Source of the DNA: Acidobacteria bacterium 13_1_20CM_3_53_8
GTDB taxonomy: Bacteria; Acidobacteriota; Blastocatellia; Pyrinomonadales; Pyrinomonadaceae
NCBI GenBank assembly: GCA_001920415.1
Contig: MNJR01000015.1
Location: forward strand, 3,410 to 50,479
Length of the DNA stretch: 47,070 nucleotides
Reading direction: 5' to 3'
The stretch's first letter is position 1. Each line of letters starts with the position of its first letter. Under the pieces are notes generated by a model. That model was given only the letters and a program-made list of their open reading frames with translations. It was not told where the DNA came from and did not search any database. This document shows, one piece after another, positions 35,706-44,087 of the stretch. Position numbers and translations under genes: made by a program.

Positions 35706-37070
35706 ATGTATTTTCTTTACAGTTTCCTGTACACCGTCGGCGTTGTGCTGCTATCGCCCGTAGCAGTTTACAAGGCGTTGAGGTATGGAAAGTATGTGAC
35801 TGGTCTTGGCGAGAGGTTGGGCAAGCTCCCTGAGATTAATGTTGGTGGAAAGCCAGTAATCTGGCTGCACTGTGTTTCTGTAGGAGAAGCGCAGGCCGCT
35901 CGTCCGCTCGTCAAATTGCTTGCAGAAGAATATCTTCAGCACGCGATTGTCGTCTCGACGATAACGCTGACGGGCAATCGCATGGCGCGCGAGCTTTTCG
36001 GCCAGACTGCTGTAAAAATCATCTACTTCCCTTTCGATTGGGCGTGGACTGTGAGACGCGCTCTGCTCAAAGTTAACCCTTGCGCAGTGCTCATCATGGA
36101 GACGGAGTTGTGGCCGCGTTTTCTGTTTGAATGCAGTAGGCGTGGCGTTCCAGTCGGTCTGGTCAACGGAAGAATTTCCCAAAAATCTTTTCGCCGCTAT
36201 CAACGGATTCAAAGCTTCATCAATCGCATAGTAAATAATCTAGACCTCGCGCTCATGCAATCGAGCGCGGACGCAGAACGTATGCTTCGACTTGGACTCT
36301 CCCAGAAACGTGTGAAGATTTCAGGCAACATGAAATTTGATGTCGGCGCTTCCGCAAATGAAGAGAAGCTTGTTGGCGAGCTTTCTCAAAGATTCTTTTC
36401 TGGTGAAGAGCGTCCGCTCATCGTGGCGGCGAGCACGCACGCGCCCGAAGAGCGGATTACTATTGAAGCATTCCGTCAGCTTCGCAAAAACGGTACGAGC
36501 GCGCACAGACTTTTGATTGCGCCGCGCCACCCCGAACGTTTCGCTGAAGTGGAATCGCTCATAGCGCAATCGGGCTTTACGTGGGCCAAGCGCTCCGCTT
36601 CTCCTTCTGCGAGCGACAAAACCTGTGACATTATTCTTCTGGATTCAATAGGCGAGTTGCGCGCTATCTATTCTCTAGCCGAAATCGTTTTCGTTGGCGG
36701 AAGCCTAGCCCCTACGGGCGGTCACAACGTGCTGGAGCCAGCGTCAGCAGGCGCGTGCATCGTCACAGGCCCGCATACTTCAAACTTTGCTGCAATCATA
36801 AAAGGTTTTCGGGAGAATCAAGCGCTCGTTGAAATAGCCGACTTGCCGGAAGCAGAATCGGTCGGCGCGCTTGCGAAACTTTTTGAGGAATTACTTGCTG
36901 ACGAAGAACGGCGCAAATCTCTAGCGGCAAACGCGCGCGCGGTGCTCGAAGCAAACAGGGGCGCGACCCGTAAGACTTTGAATCTTCTAACTCCAATTTT
37001 AGCTCAGTCATCCAACACTCCCTTGCTGTCTCAAACCGAACGCGCGCAGCACGGTGCGCTCTCTTCATGA
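35706..37070 (+). CDS. waaA: 3-deoxy-D-manno-octulosonic acid (Kdo) transferase WaaA
   Basis: WaaA attaches Kdo to lipid A precursors at the inner membrane. The 454-residue GT30 enzyme has an N-terminal membrane anchor (YFLYSFLYTVGVVLLSPVAV), the conserved WLHCVSVGEAQAARPLV, METELWPRF, GNMKFD, and GSLAPTGGHNVLEPASAG near the nucleotide-binding end. It is complete and overlaps lpxK by four bases (ATGA). No good ribosome site precedes the ATG, which lies just after the TTTTCAG repeat. Confidence 0.95.
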   Translation: MYFLYSFLYTVGVVLLSPVAVYKALRYGKYVTGLGERLGKLPEINVGGKPVIWLHCVSVGEAQAARPLVKLLAEEYLQHAIVVSTITLTGNRMARELFGQTAVKIIYFPFDWAWTVRRALLKVNPCAVLIMETELWPRFLFECSRRGVPVGLVNGRISQKSFRRYQRIQSFINRIVNNLDLALMQSSADAERMLRLGLSQKRVKISGNMKFDVGASANEEKLVGELSQRFFSGEERPLIVAASTHAPEERITIEAFRQLRKNGTSAHRLLIAPRHPERFAEVESLIAQSGFTWAKRSASPSASDKTCDIILLDSIGELRAIYSLAEIVFVGGSLAPTGGHNVLEPASAGACIVTGPHTSNFAAIIKGFRENQALVEIADLPEAESVGALAKLFEELLADEERRKSLAANARAVLEANRGATRKTLNLLTPILAQSSNTPLLSQTERAQHGALSS

Positions 37071-38122
37071 GTTCGACTGCGACAATTTTGTTAGCACCTC
37101 TGGGCGCGCTCTACAGCGCAGCGACAAGAGCGCGCCTCAGTCTATACCGCGCAGGTGCGCTCAAAGTTTACGACCTTGGCGCGCCGACCATAAGCGTAGG
37201 GAACATCACGGCGGGCGGCACGGGCAAGACCCCTATGGTCGAATGGGTCGCGCGAGTTCTGGCAGATGAAGGGCTGCGCGTCTGCATACTAACGCGCGGT
37301 TATGCGCGCGCCGACGTGCGCAAGAGAGTGGTTGTCTCGGATAGCGAGCGTGTTCTCGCTTCGGCGCGCGAGGGTGGCGATGAGCCTCGCATGCTGGCTG
37401 AGAAACTAAAGGGTAAGGCTGCTGTCATCAGTGACAGAGACCGCGTTGATGCTGGACTTTGGGCCAAAGAGAATTTTCACAGCGACGCTTTCATACTCGA
37501 TGACGGATTCCAGCATCTGCGCGTGGCGCGCAACCTGAACATAGTTATAGTTGATGCCACGAACCCGTGGGGCGGCGGAAAGCTTTTGCCACGCGGACGC
37601 TTGCGCGAGCCAAAGCGTGGCCTTGCGCGCGCAGATTGCGTCATCATCACGCGCGCGGATCAAACTTCTAATCTCGACGCGCTGCGCGAAGAGATTAAGA
37701 TTTTGAGCGGGAGCAAGCCCGACTTCATCTCACGCACAGAAACGGCTGGACTCAAGACTCTACTAGACGAAGAGGATGAGTCTGACGCAAGCGCGGCAGC
37801 CGTTGCTCAACCTGTTGGCGCGTTTTGTGCTATAGGGAATCCGCGACAATTTTTTTCTCAGATTGAGGTCGAAGGATACCAGCTTGCCTTCACGCGCTCT
37901 TTCCCGGATCACCATTTCTACTCGCAGCGCGACATTGATGCTCTTGTAAATGAAGCACGCTCAAGCGGCGCGCTCTCTCTAATCACTACGGCGAAGGATG
38001 CAGTTAAACTTAATGAGCTAAGTTTCGATCTGCCCTGTTTCGTGCTTGAGATTGAGATGAGATTTGAAGATGAAGACGGAATCCTCAAAATGATCTTGAG
38101 AGCGATGATGAAGAGCAAGTAG
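37067..38122 (+). CDS. lpxK: Tetraacyldisaccharide 4'-kinase LpxK
   Basis: LpxK phosphorylates the 4' position of the lipid A disaccharide. The 351-residue protein has the Walker A motif NITAGGTGKTP (about residues 46-56), ILTRGYARADVRKRVVVSD, DDGFQHLRVARNLNIVIVDA and SFPDHHFY. An ATGA overlap couples it to waaA. The last residues (MKSK) and the TAG stop come from the purine arm of cassette X, which suggests the native C-terminus has been altered. The gene confirms a Gram-negative outer membrane. Confidence 0.95.
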   Translation: MSSTATILLAPLGALYSAATRARLSLYRAGALKVYDLGAPTISVGNITAGGTGKTPMVEWVARVLADEGLRVCILTRGYARADVRKRVVVSDSERVLASAREGGDEPRMLAEKLKGKAAVISDRDRVDAGLWAKENFHSDAFILDDGFQHLRVARNLNIVIVDATNPWGGGKLLPRGRLREPKRGLARADCVIITRADQTSNLDALREEIKILSGSKPDFISRTETAGLKTLLDEEDESDASAAAVAQPVGAFCAIGNPRQFFSQIEVEGYQLAFTRSFPDHHFYSQRDIDALVNEARSSGALSLITTAKDAVKLNELSFDLPCFVLEIEMRFEDEDGILKMILRAMMKSK

Positions 38123-38465
38123 GAAGGCGTAAGGATGAAAGACAAGCTATTCAAGATGAGTAATGCATCATAAGCGGTTAGAAGTTTTCAGCCGTCGAAG
38201 ACGGCGACAGCATAAAGCCCAGCACGTAAGTGCTGGGTTTGAGTTGGAAAATAAGAATTGAGCTATCGAAGATAGCGACAGCCGTTTGATTATTATGGGC
38301 TGTCGCCCGCTCACGCGGGCTTTGGTAATCTTACTGCTATCTTTATCCCAGCGCTTACGCACTGGGCTTTATGCTGTCGCCCACTCGCGTGGGCTTAAAC
38401 CCAGATTTGCATAAGATGAGAATTATTCTTTCATCCTCCACCCCTTATCCTTCATCCTTGCTCTT
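38111..38465. repeat. Composite nested inverted-repeat cassette X
   Basis: The purine outer arms (AAGAGCAAG at 38111-38119 against CTTGCTCTT at 38457-38465) extend inward through GGATGAAAG-like blocks. Two opposite double-hairpin units lie at 38190-38237 (+) and about 38347-38396 (-), each with the GACAGCATAAA linker. Between them are a GCTATCGAAGATAGCGACAG hairpin and a half-unit (CCCGC-TCAC-GCGGG). The loops read in unit orientation are GTAA, GCGA and GTGA. Both flanking genes, lpxK (+) and the kinase (-), end within the outer arms. Confidence 0.9.
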
Positions 38466-40169
38466 AGTCGGCTGTACAAGCGGCGAACTGTCTGTGTTTG
38501 ACGGCTGCGGCAACTGTCTGGGTGTGGGCGATGGCGCTTCTCTTTGCTGAGGCGTTGCGGCAGGCTCCTGCGACTCGGCGGGCGAAGGAAGTGGGCGCGG
38601 CGTCGGGCTACTTTTTGTCTGTGGCGAATCGCTTGGCTTCTGCTGCGGCTCAGGAGACGGCGGCGCTTGCTCCTGCTGCGGGTTCTCGTTTCCCTGAGTA
38701 TTCTCTACGGACGGCTCAGGCTGACCGGGCGGACGAGTCTCGCCGGGATTGGCGGTTGCGGGGATTGCGCCGTTCGCGTTTGTTGTGACAGAAGGAACGA
38801 CCGCAGGAGCCGCAGGCAAAATTCCCTGCTCGCCCTGCCCCGTTGCGGGCGGCGCAGGTTGAACCGGGCGACCGTTCCGGTCAACAGGCATAGGCTGCGT
38901 GTTAGCGTTCGTCGCAGGCGCGTTTGAGTTTCGCCAGGAAGAGACTGCGTAGATGACTGCGAAGAGAACTAGTAAGCCAGCGAAAGCGGGAATGACTATG
39001 CGCCATGGATTGAAGCTTGATGCGGGCGCTGTTTCGACAGCCATCATCTTTTCATTAAGCGGAAGAGGAGCGCTAGTCTCTCTGGGTCTGACAACTGTCT
39101 CCTCATCGTCAGCTTCGCTGATCGTAGTTCTTGCAGCTTCGCTCTCGCCTGTCGGTACGACTATGCGGCTTGTAGAGCGTTGAGGCGTGTCCGGCACTGT
39201 GTCCGCTGCGGCGGCAGCGACAATCGGCGACTCTTCGGCTGCCAGGTTGAGCGCTTCTACGAGTTGGCTTGCCGATTGGTAACGATCTTCTGGACGCTTC
39301 GCCAAAGCTCGCGCTACGACCTTGTCAACCGCCGCAGGCAAATCCCTTCGCTCTTCAAGAACGGAAGGCGGCGGCTCTTGAAGATGCTTCATCATGATAG
39401 CCGTAGGGGATTCGCCCGTGAAAGGCACGTGGCCGACTAGCATCTCGTAAAGAATCACGCCCAAGCTGTAGATGTCAGAGCGCGCGTCAATGTCTGCGGC
39501 CTGCGAGCATTGTTCGGGCGACATGTATTGCGGCGTGCCGATTATCAGGTTCGGTGAAGTGAGCGCGGGGTCTTGCTCTATTGGCTGCACAATCTTCGCA
39601 ATTCCGAAATCCAGGACTTTAGCCCAATCTCCTTCGCCGCCCATGTCAACGAGCATTATGTTGTCGCTTTTGAGATCGCGATGCACAACGCCCTGCGAGT
39701 GCGCTTCGTCTAGCGCGCCGCTCACCTGCTTGATGATTTCAGTAGCGCGCGGCAGGGTTAGCGAGCCTTCTTCGTGTATGACCTCTTTGAGCGTGCGCCC
39801 GCGCAGGTACTCCATCACTAGAAAGACGATTCCGTTTTCTGCCTCGCCAAAATCCGTAACGCTCAGCGCGTGCGGGTGCGAGATTCTGGAAGCGGCCTTG
39901 GCCTCGCGCGTAAACCGGGCAACTATTTTGTCGTCTGCCGCAAGCGCCGGATGAAGAACTTTGATGGCGACAGTCTTGTCCATAAGCACATGCGTGCCGC
40001 GATAAACTGCGCCCATACCTCCACGATTCAGAAGCTCTTCTATACGATATTTGTCCGCGAGAGTGCGGCCTATGAGGTCGTCGCTGGTCTTCTCCAGAAC
40101 CGCGCCGTCAGACGGACACAAAGTGTTAGCGTCTTCGTATTCACGTCCACACTTTGGACACTTCTTCAT
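38445..40169 (-). CDS. Membrane Ser/Thr protein kinase with N-terminal zinc ribbon
   Basis: A 574-residue protein from the ATG at 40169 (MKKCPKCGREYED). It has a zinc ribbon (CPKCG...LCPSDG), then a Hanks-type kinase: LLNRGGMGAVYRG, AIKVLHPAL, HRDLKSDNIM, VLDFGIAK, MSPEQCSQ. A juxtamembrane region, one membrane helix (IVIPAFAGLLVLFAVIYAVSS) and a Pro/Gln/Asn-rich extracytoplasmic tail follow. All catalytic motifs are intact (Lys, HRD, DFG). The substrate is unknown. The end of the tail (TKSKDEG and stop) is encoded by the right arm of cassette X. An upstream TTG start at 40193 is less likely. Confidence 0.92.
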   Translation of the reverse strand: MKKCPKCGREYEDANTLCPSDGAVLEKTSDDLIGRTLADKYRIEELLNRGGMGAVYRGTHVLMDKTVAIKVLHPALAADDKIVARFTREAKAASRISHPHALSVTDFGEAENGIVFLVMEYLRGRTLKEVIHEEGSLTLPRATEIIKQVSGALDEAHSQGVVHRDLKSDNIMLVDMGGEGDWAKVLDFGIAKIVQPIEQDPALTSPNLIIGTPQYMSPEQCSQAADIDARSDIYSLGVILYEMLVGHVPFTGESPTAIMMKHLQEPPPSVLEERRDLPAAVDKVVARALAKRPEDRYQSASQLVEALNLAAEESPIVAAAAADTVPDTPQRSTSRIVVPTGESEAARTTISEADDEETVVRPRETSAPLPLNEKMMAVETAPASSFNPWRIVIPAFAGLLVLFAVIYAVSSWRNSNAPATNANTQPMPVDRNGRPVQPAPPATGQGEQGILPAAPAVVPSVTTNANGAIPATANPGETRPPGQPEPSVENTQGNENPQQEQAPPSPEPQQKPSDSPQTKSSPTPRPLPSPAESQEPAATPQQREAPSPTPRQLPQPSNTDSSPLVQPTKSKDEG

Positions 40170-40292
40170 CCGCCCATACCGCCTTGCACACAACTAATTT
40201 TTCGGAAAATGTGGCCTGAGCGTAGCACAAATGATGGCAAAAAGAAAAAGCTATTCATCGGGACTTTCGACTCAGCGCACGAGGAGAAAATT

Positions 40293-40430
40293 AAGGGATG
40301 AAAGAAGCAAGGAGGGGTAAAAGGGGAAAGGGGAAAAGGGGAAAAGGGGAAAGGAAAGGCTAATTGTCTTCTCCTTTTTCCCTCTTACCCTCTTACCCAT
40401 TTCCCCCTTCTTGCTTCTTTCATCCCTCTT
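40293..40430. repeat. Long purine/pyrimidine inverted repeat (AAAGGGG units)
   Basis: The left arm (about 40293-40341, AAGGGATGAAAGAAGCAAGG then GGGGTAAAAGGGG units) pairs with the right arm (about 40380-40430, ending TTGCTTCTTTCATCCCTCTT). The ends are almost perfect; the centre is slippery tandem AAAAGGGG. It lies between the LecA-like gene stop (40432) and the kinase start. Confidence 0.9.
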
Positions 40431-40431
40431 C

Positions 40432-41589
40432 TCAGTATCTGTTGTACTGCGGGAAAGTTATCCTCACGGTAAATTGCCCGCTGTTGTCGCTGTAGTTGTC
40501 GTCGTTGACGAGCAATATCAAACGACCATCTACGGGCGTGGTGAACGTCTGGTTGCTACCGATGAGGAACGGTTGAGACGCCTGTCCGTTCGTCAATCGT
40601 ATGTAGCCAATGAGCGCTCCGACGCCAGCATTAGGCACAGGATAAGTTCCGAAGATCGCGCCTGCACCGGCGCGTCCGCCGTCCGGTGTCACTTCTCCGG
40701 CACGTCGTCCGGCCACTATGCTGCCCGTCGCAGAGATTGCCACCTGATCGCCAGAGCGAAGGTCAATCCCTGTGTCAGTCCCGCGCGAATTGCCCGGCAC
40801 GTTGATTGTGGTTTCGTTCGTTCTGCCATAGCCGACCGACGAGCCTACTGCGCTATCGTTCGGCAGGCGCGGGCGAACAGGCGCAGGCTGGTTTGAGCCG
40901 TTGACACCAAATGGATCGTTGTCATTGATGTTTTCATCGTTACGGTTGTAGGTATCGTTCCTATTGTAAGCGCCGTTCCCGTTACCTCGACCCAACACGG
41001 CGTTGAGGTCTATCTCGCGGCGAATCTCTGCGCGGTACGAGCCGCGCGCATCCGAGTAGCCAGCGCGGTTGATTGTCAGGTACAGTCGCCCGGCGCGATC
41101 AGCAACGAACTCGCGGTTCGCGCCGATTTCAATGATAGGCGCATTCGGATCGTTCCCTACTACACCTATGAGAACGCCTTCGGACGCGCGAGGCAGCGGC
41201 GCATTCGGGTCTGTGCGACCGGTTCCGTTTGGCGTGATTCGCATTCGCCCGGCATAGATGACGCCGGAAGCATTGACGCGAACGCGCTCGCCCTGGCGCA
41301 AATCAACGCCCGTGTCAACCCAGTTCTGTCCCAGTTCGACATCCACCGTGCGGTTAACGAAACGCGCTTCGTCAATCGAGCGCCCTTCTATCTCAATCCG
41401 ATCAATCTGGTTTGGACGCAGAAAGATTATGTCGTTATTCAGATAGTCCACGCGCACAACGAAACGTCCCTGAACGAAACCCAGCACCGTGCCGCGAACG
41501 GTTCTTCCGTCTCGCAGGTAGATTGTGTCAGCCGCTGCGAACGTCGCAGCCATTAACGTGATAACCAAAGCAAGAATGATTCTCTTCAT
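40432..41589 (-). CDS. Secreted protein with two LecA (PA-IL)-like beta-sandwich repeats
   Basis: A 385-residue protein with a signal peptide (MKRIILALVITLMAATFAAA) and a short N-terminal domain (TIYLRDGRTVRGTVLGFVQG). Two similar modules follow, each opening with a pattern such as NWVDTGVDLRQGERVRVNAS or SRGTDTGIDLRSGDQVAISA, then GAL(I/L)G and YLTINR or LILLVNDDNYSDN, ending GxFxVRI. This matches the PA-IL/LecA-type galactose-binding fold; sugar binding is not established. An Asn-rich linker joins the modules. GGAGGAG lies upstream of the ATG. The gap 41590-41934 contains no gene I can support. Confidence 0.8.
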   Translation of the reverse strand: MKRIILALVITLMAATFAAADTIYLRDGRTVRGTVLGFVQGRFVVRVDYLNNDIIFLRPNQIDRIEIEGRSIDEARFVNRTVDVELGQNWVDTGVDLRQGERVRVNASGVIYAGRMRITPNGTGRTDPNAPLPRASEGVLIGVVGNDPNAPIIEIGANREFVADRAGRLYLTINRAGYSDARGSYRAEIRREIDLNAVLGRGNGNGAYNRNDTYNRNDENINDNDPFGVNGSNQPAPVRPRLPNDSAVGSSVGYGRTNETTINVPGNSRGTDTGIDLRSGDQVAISATGSIVAGRRAGEVTPDGGRAGAGAIFGTYPVPNAGVGALIGYIRLTNGQASQPFLIGSNQTFTTPVDGRLILLVNDDNYSDNSGQFTVRITFPQYNRY

Positions 41590-41934
41590 GATCTACTCTC
41601 CTCCTTCAGCGATTAACCGCGCATGAGGGAAGCTACCGATTTATGCTACTTGCGCGCGGGGAATTACTATAGTCGCAAGCAGAGGCGACTCTGTCTCGCG
41701 TCGCAAACTTTTTGATGGGGGAATTAATCGAATCTGGGAGAGACGTGCGTCAGGAGTCTTAAAAGCGCTCGTGACAACTCTTGTGGGGAACTTTCATGCA
41801 AAGGTTACACCTAAAAAACAGGCCGGGCAAGAAGGTCACAGAAACGAGATGGAGATTTCATACTAAAACCGCCTTTTTTCATAACGGACGTGTCCGGTTC
41901 ACACTGCTTCGCAAGAAAATCTTTAGACAAACAC

Positions 41935-41972
41935 AAAAAAGAGCCGCGAGAAAGATTAAGTTCTCGCAGCTC
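41935..41972 (-). terminator. Intrinsic terminator of the ATP synthase Fo operon (after atpE)
   Basis: On the minus strand GAGCTGCGAGAA pairs with TTCTCGCGGCTC (41972-41961 with 41952-41941), one mismatch, followed by TTTTTTG. It lies 28 bases past the atpE stop. Confidence 0.88.
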
Positions 41973-41999
41973 TCTTCTTATCTCTTCCGCTCTGTTTTG

Positions 42000-42323
42000 C
42001 TACGCCCTGGTAAACACAACGAGCAGCGCGAAGAGTACAAGCGATTCGATGAGCGCCAGTCCTAGAATCATCATCGTCTGTATGCGGCCCGCTGCGCCTG
42101 GGTTACGCGCCGCGCCTTCTACGGCAGCAGCCGCGATACGCGACTGGCCTATTGCGCCTCCGGCGACAGCGATGGCGAAGCCGAACACCGCAGCAATCGC
42201 TTTGTATTTGCTTACGGAGAAGCTGTTGTCTCCGACTTCTGTTCCTGCGCCTTGCGCGAACGCAGTCATCGTCATCATCAGGATACCGACGATCACGAAG
42301 AAAATGTTTCTCAACTTGTTCAT
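42000..42323 (-). CDS. atpE: ATP synthase Fo subunit c
   Basis: The ring-forming proteolipid of F1Fo ATP synthase. The 107-residue protein begins with an extra hydrophobic leader (MNKLRNIFFVIVGILMMTMT), which may be a cleaved signal, then two c-subunit helices: AAVFGFAIAVAGGAIGQSR and the loop VEGAARNPGAAGRIQ followed by MILGLALIESLVLF. The carboxylate that binds the ion is the Glu of LALIES. A Gln (GAIGQ) and a Ser next to the Glu resemble the sodium-type ligand set, but the Thr after Ser is missing, so coupling ion is uncertain. GGAGGA 7 bases before ATG 42323 fixes the start. The frame stays open upstream of it, but those codons lack a ribosome site. Confidence 0.95.
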   Translation of the reverse strand: MNKLRNIFFVIVGILMMTMTAFAQGAGTEVGDNSFSVSKYKAIAAVFGFAIAVAGGAIGQSRIAAAAVEGAARNPGAAGRIQTMMILGLALIESLVLFALLVVFTRA

Positions 42324-42413
42324 CTTGATTCCTCCGAAACTTTTTAGTCTTCTCTTACGGGAAGAATTTCGGGCGACGGCGCGAGATTGAAGTAGAGAGT
42401 CCGGCACTGTCCG

Positions 42414-42593
42414 TTATGATTTCGCCGACACCCGGTATTCCAGCCGCCCCTCGTACAACGGCGCTCCAGCGATGTCGAGCATATGAAGCGTTTTCCCTTC
42501 GGCGGGAGATATAATGAGCCGACCTCTAAATTTTTCCCGAACCTCTCTTCCCTTCAATTTCAAATCCCTTCGCTTCAACGTGCGCGAGCGCAT
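42414..42593 (-). CDS. Possible 59-residue basic protein in the atpB-atpE gap, unknown
   Basis: An open frame from ATG 42593 encodes a basic N-terminal half (RSRTLKRRDLKLKGREVREK) and a mixed C-terminal half (LIISPAEGKTLHMLDIAG). It lies on the same strand as the atp genes between atpB and atpE. There is no recognised family and no strong ribosome site. I list it because the 400-bp gap in an otherwise compact operon is otherwise unexplained apart from the repeat at 42630. Confidence 0.25.
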   Translation of the reverse strand: MRSRTLKRRDLKLKGREVREKFRGRLIISPAEGKTLHMLDIAGAPLYEGRLEYRVSAKS

Positions 42594-42629
42594 CTGCCCG
42601 CGCCGCTCGAAAGCGATTAAAAGCAGTGA

Positions 42630-42731
42630 TAAGAGCAGTTTTCAGTTTTTAGTTTTCAGTTTTCAGTTTTCAGATAGAAGAAGAAAGTTTTTACTTAAAA
42701 CTGAAAACTAAAAACTGAAAACTGCTCTTAT
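42630..42731. repeat. Inverted repeat, TTTTCAG heptamer family (copy Q)
   Basis: The left arm (about 42630-42672, units TTTTCAG/TTTTTAG) pairs with the right arm (about 42694-42731, units CTGAAAA/CTAAAAA). The loop AGAAGAAGAAAGTTTTTAC is the reverse complement of the loop of copy P at 35609-35697, so the two are the same element in opposite orientation. The TAA of atpB lies in its right arm. Confidence 0.94.
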
Positions 42732-43581
42732 GTCAGCACTGGAACAATAAACTCTTCGCTCTCGTCGTCAGCGTGCCCGTGCTCGCGTTGCGAGTCGTGG
42801 GGCGGGTGCGAGACCTCGCTGACGTAGATCGTGGAGAGCAGTATAAAGACGAAAGTTTGAATGAACGCGATCAAAAGACCCAACGGCATCAAAATTATGG
42901 GGATGAGCCAATAGGTGACGGGCGGGAAGATGGTGGCGAAAAGCTCTGCGACCTTCTCGTCCGCGAACATGTTTCCGAAAAGACGTATGCCGAGCGAGAA
43001 CGGGCGCACAAAGTTGCTTATCAGTTCTATGGGGAAGATCAACCAGCCTATCCACCAGATAGGTCCTGCGAAGTGCTTCAGGTGGCCCAACAGCCCGTTC
43101 TCTTTAACTCCGATGTAGTTGTAATAGATGAACGAAGTTATCCCTAGCGCGAAGGTGACGCTCGTCGCAGACGTTGGGGCCATGAAGAGCGGGAACATAT
43201 AATGTCTTCGAGCAGGCCGCGAATCGTAAGCACGCTCAGTTCAAGCGTCTGCTGGCCGTGCTCAGGCTCCTCCTGTGAAAGCCGTCCCTTCAGAATCCAG
43301 ATTATCGTCACGCTCAGGATGCACGCGATGATGAACATCACAGTGTACCAGGGTATTGCGTTCTCAGGCGTGTACGGGCCAAACGCCGCTTCTGGCGTCG
43401 TCTCAAATTTTGCAAGAAACCACGTCCAGAACGGGTGGGTGTACTTCATCTCGAAGTCGTAAGCGTACTGGCCCAGATAGTGATTGACGAATTGCACTAT
43501 GATGGGCACATGCTCTGCGCTCGTTTGTGCCTGCTCCGCTCCTTCTGTGGCCGGTTCTACGTGTTGCTGCAACCAGAACAT
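42728..43581 (-). pseudogene. atpB: ATP synthase Fo subunit a, frameshifted with internal deletion
   Basis: The first frame (43581 to about 43205) gives an N-terminal region with a long periplasmic segment, a membrane helix (WYTVMFIIACILSVTIIW) and then the family motif LSVLTIRGLLEDII, after which the frame is lost. The second frame resumes at MFPLFMAPTSATSVTFALG and contains HFAGPIWWIGWLIFPIE, the essential Arg region (RPFSLGIRLFGNMFADE) and the last helices. Normal a subunits have about 27 residues between those points (GP.GR...PL...LFIFI...N), a loop and most of a helix. The missing DNA must be 3n+1 bases. The single-copy essential gene would be inactive as written, so an intact copy elsewhere or an assembly error must be considered. 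Confidence 0.85.
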
Positions 43582-43584
43582 CCT

Positions 43585-44022
43585 TTAAGATTCCTCTCGA
43601 TAAACGATTGCGAAATAGAACTGAACGAAAGCTTCAAAGAATAGGGCCACTACGAATGAGCACATCCCTGCGAGTGTGGCCGCTACTTGTATCAGATTCA
43701 ACTTGTAGGCAAAGTAAACCGTTAAACTGATGATGAAATAGCGAAAGATGTAGCGCGAGGCTATGCGCGCGCGCGACAGTTTCTTCAGATTGCTCGCGCC
43801 AAGCGCCGCCGCGAGCGAGCTACGCATCCAGTGGAAATTCAGGAGCGACAGCATGCCTCCTAGCAGCAACCCTGTGGTCACGCGCCACGGCGCAAACATC
43901 GCGCTCGCCGCAACAGCGATTGCAACAGCGACGACCATGCCGCGAAAAAGACGACGCTCCAGCGCGCCCTCTTTATCCATAGCAAACGCACCACCGCCCG
44001 CATTGTGAGCTATTTCATTCAT
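43585..44022 (-). CDS. atpI: ATP synthase subunit I (AtpI-like)
   Basis: A 145-residue membrane protein with four hydrophobic segments: GMVVAVAIAVAASAMFAPWR, TGLLLGGMLSLLNFHWM, YIFRYFIISLTVYFAY and the last, ATLAGMCSFVVALFFEAFVQ. The GxxLGxxxSLLNFxWM element is typical of ATP-synt_I proteins, which assist c-ring assembly. It ends three bases before atpB. An ATG start at 44022 is chosen over the adjacent GTG. Confidence 0.8.
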   Translation of the reverse strand: MNEIAHNAGGGAFAMDKEGALERRLFRGMVVAVAIAVAASAMFAPWRVTTGLLLGGMLSLLNFHWMRSSLAAALGASNLKKLSRARIASRYIFRYFIISLTVYFAYKLNLIQVAATLAGMCSFVVALFFEAFVQFYFAIVYREES

Positions 44023-44087
44023 CACGAAGCCGATAATTTTACATGCTGAACCAACGGGATGTCGAGTTGCGAGAAAGCTTGTTGCTT

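Noticed and set aside
43190-43215. Programmed frameshifting or bypassing in atpB
   Set aside because: No slippery heptamer or flanking stop-loop is visible, and family-conserved residues are missing, so a simple ribosomal shift would not restore the protein.
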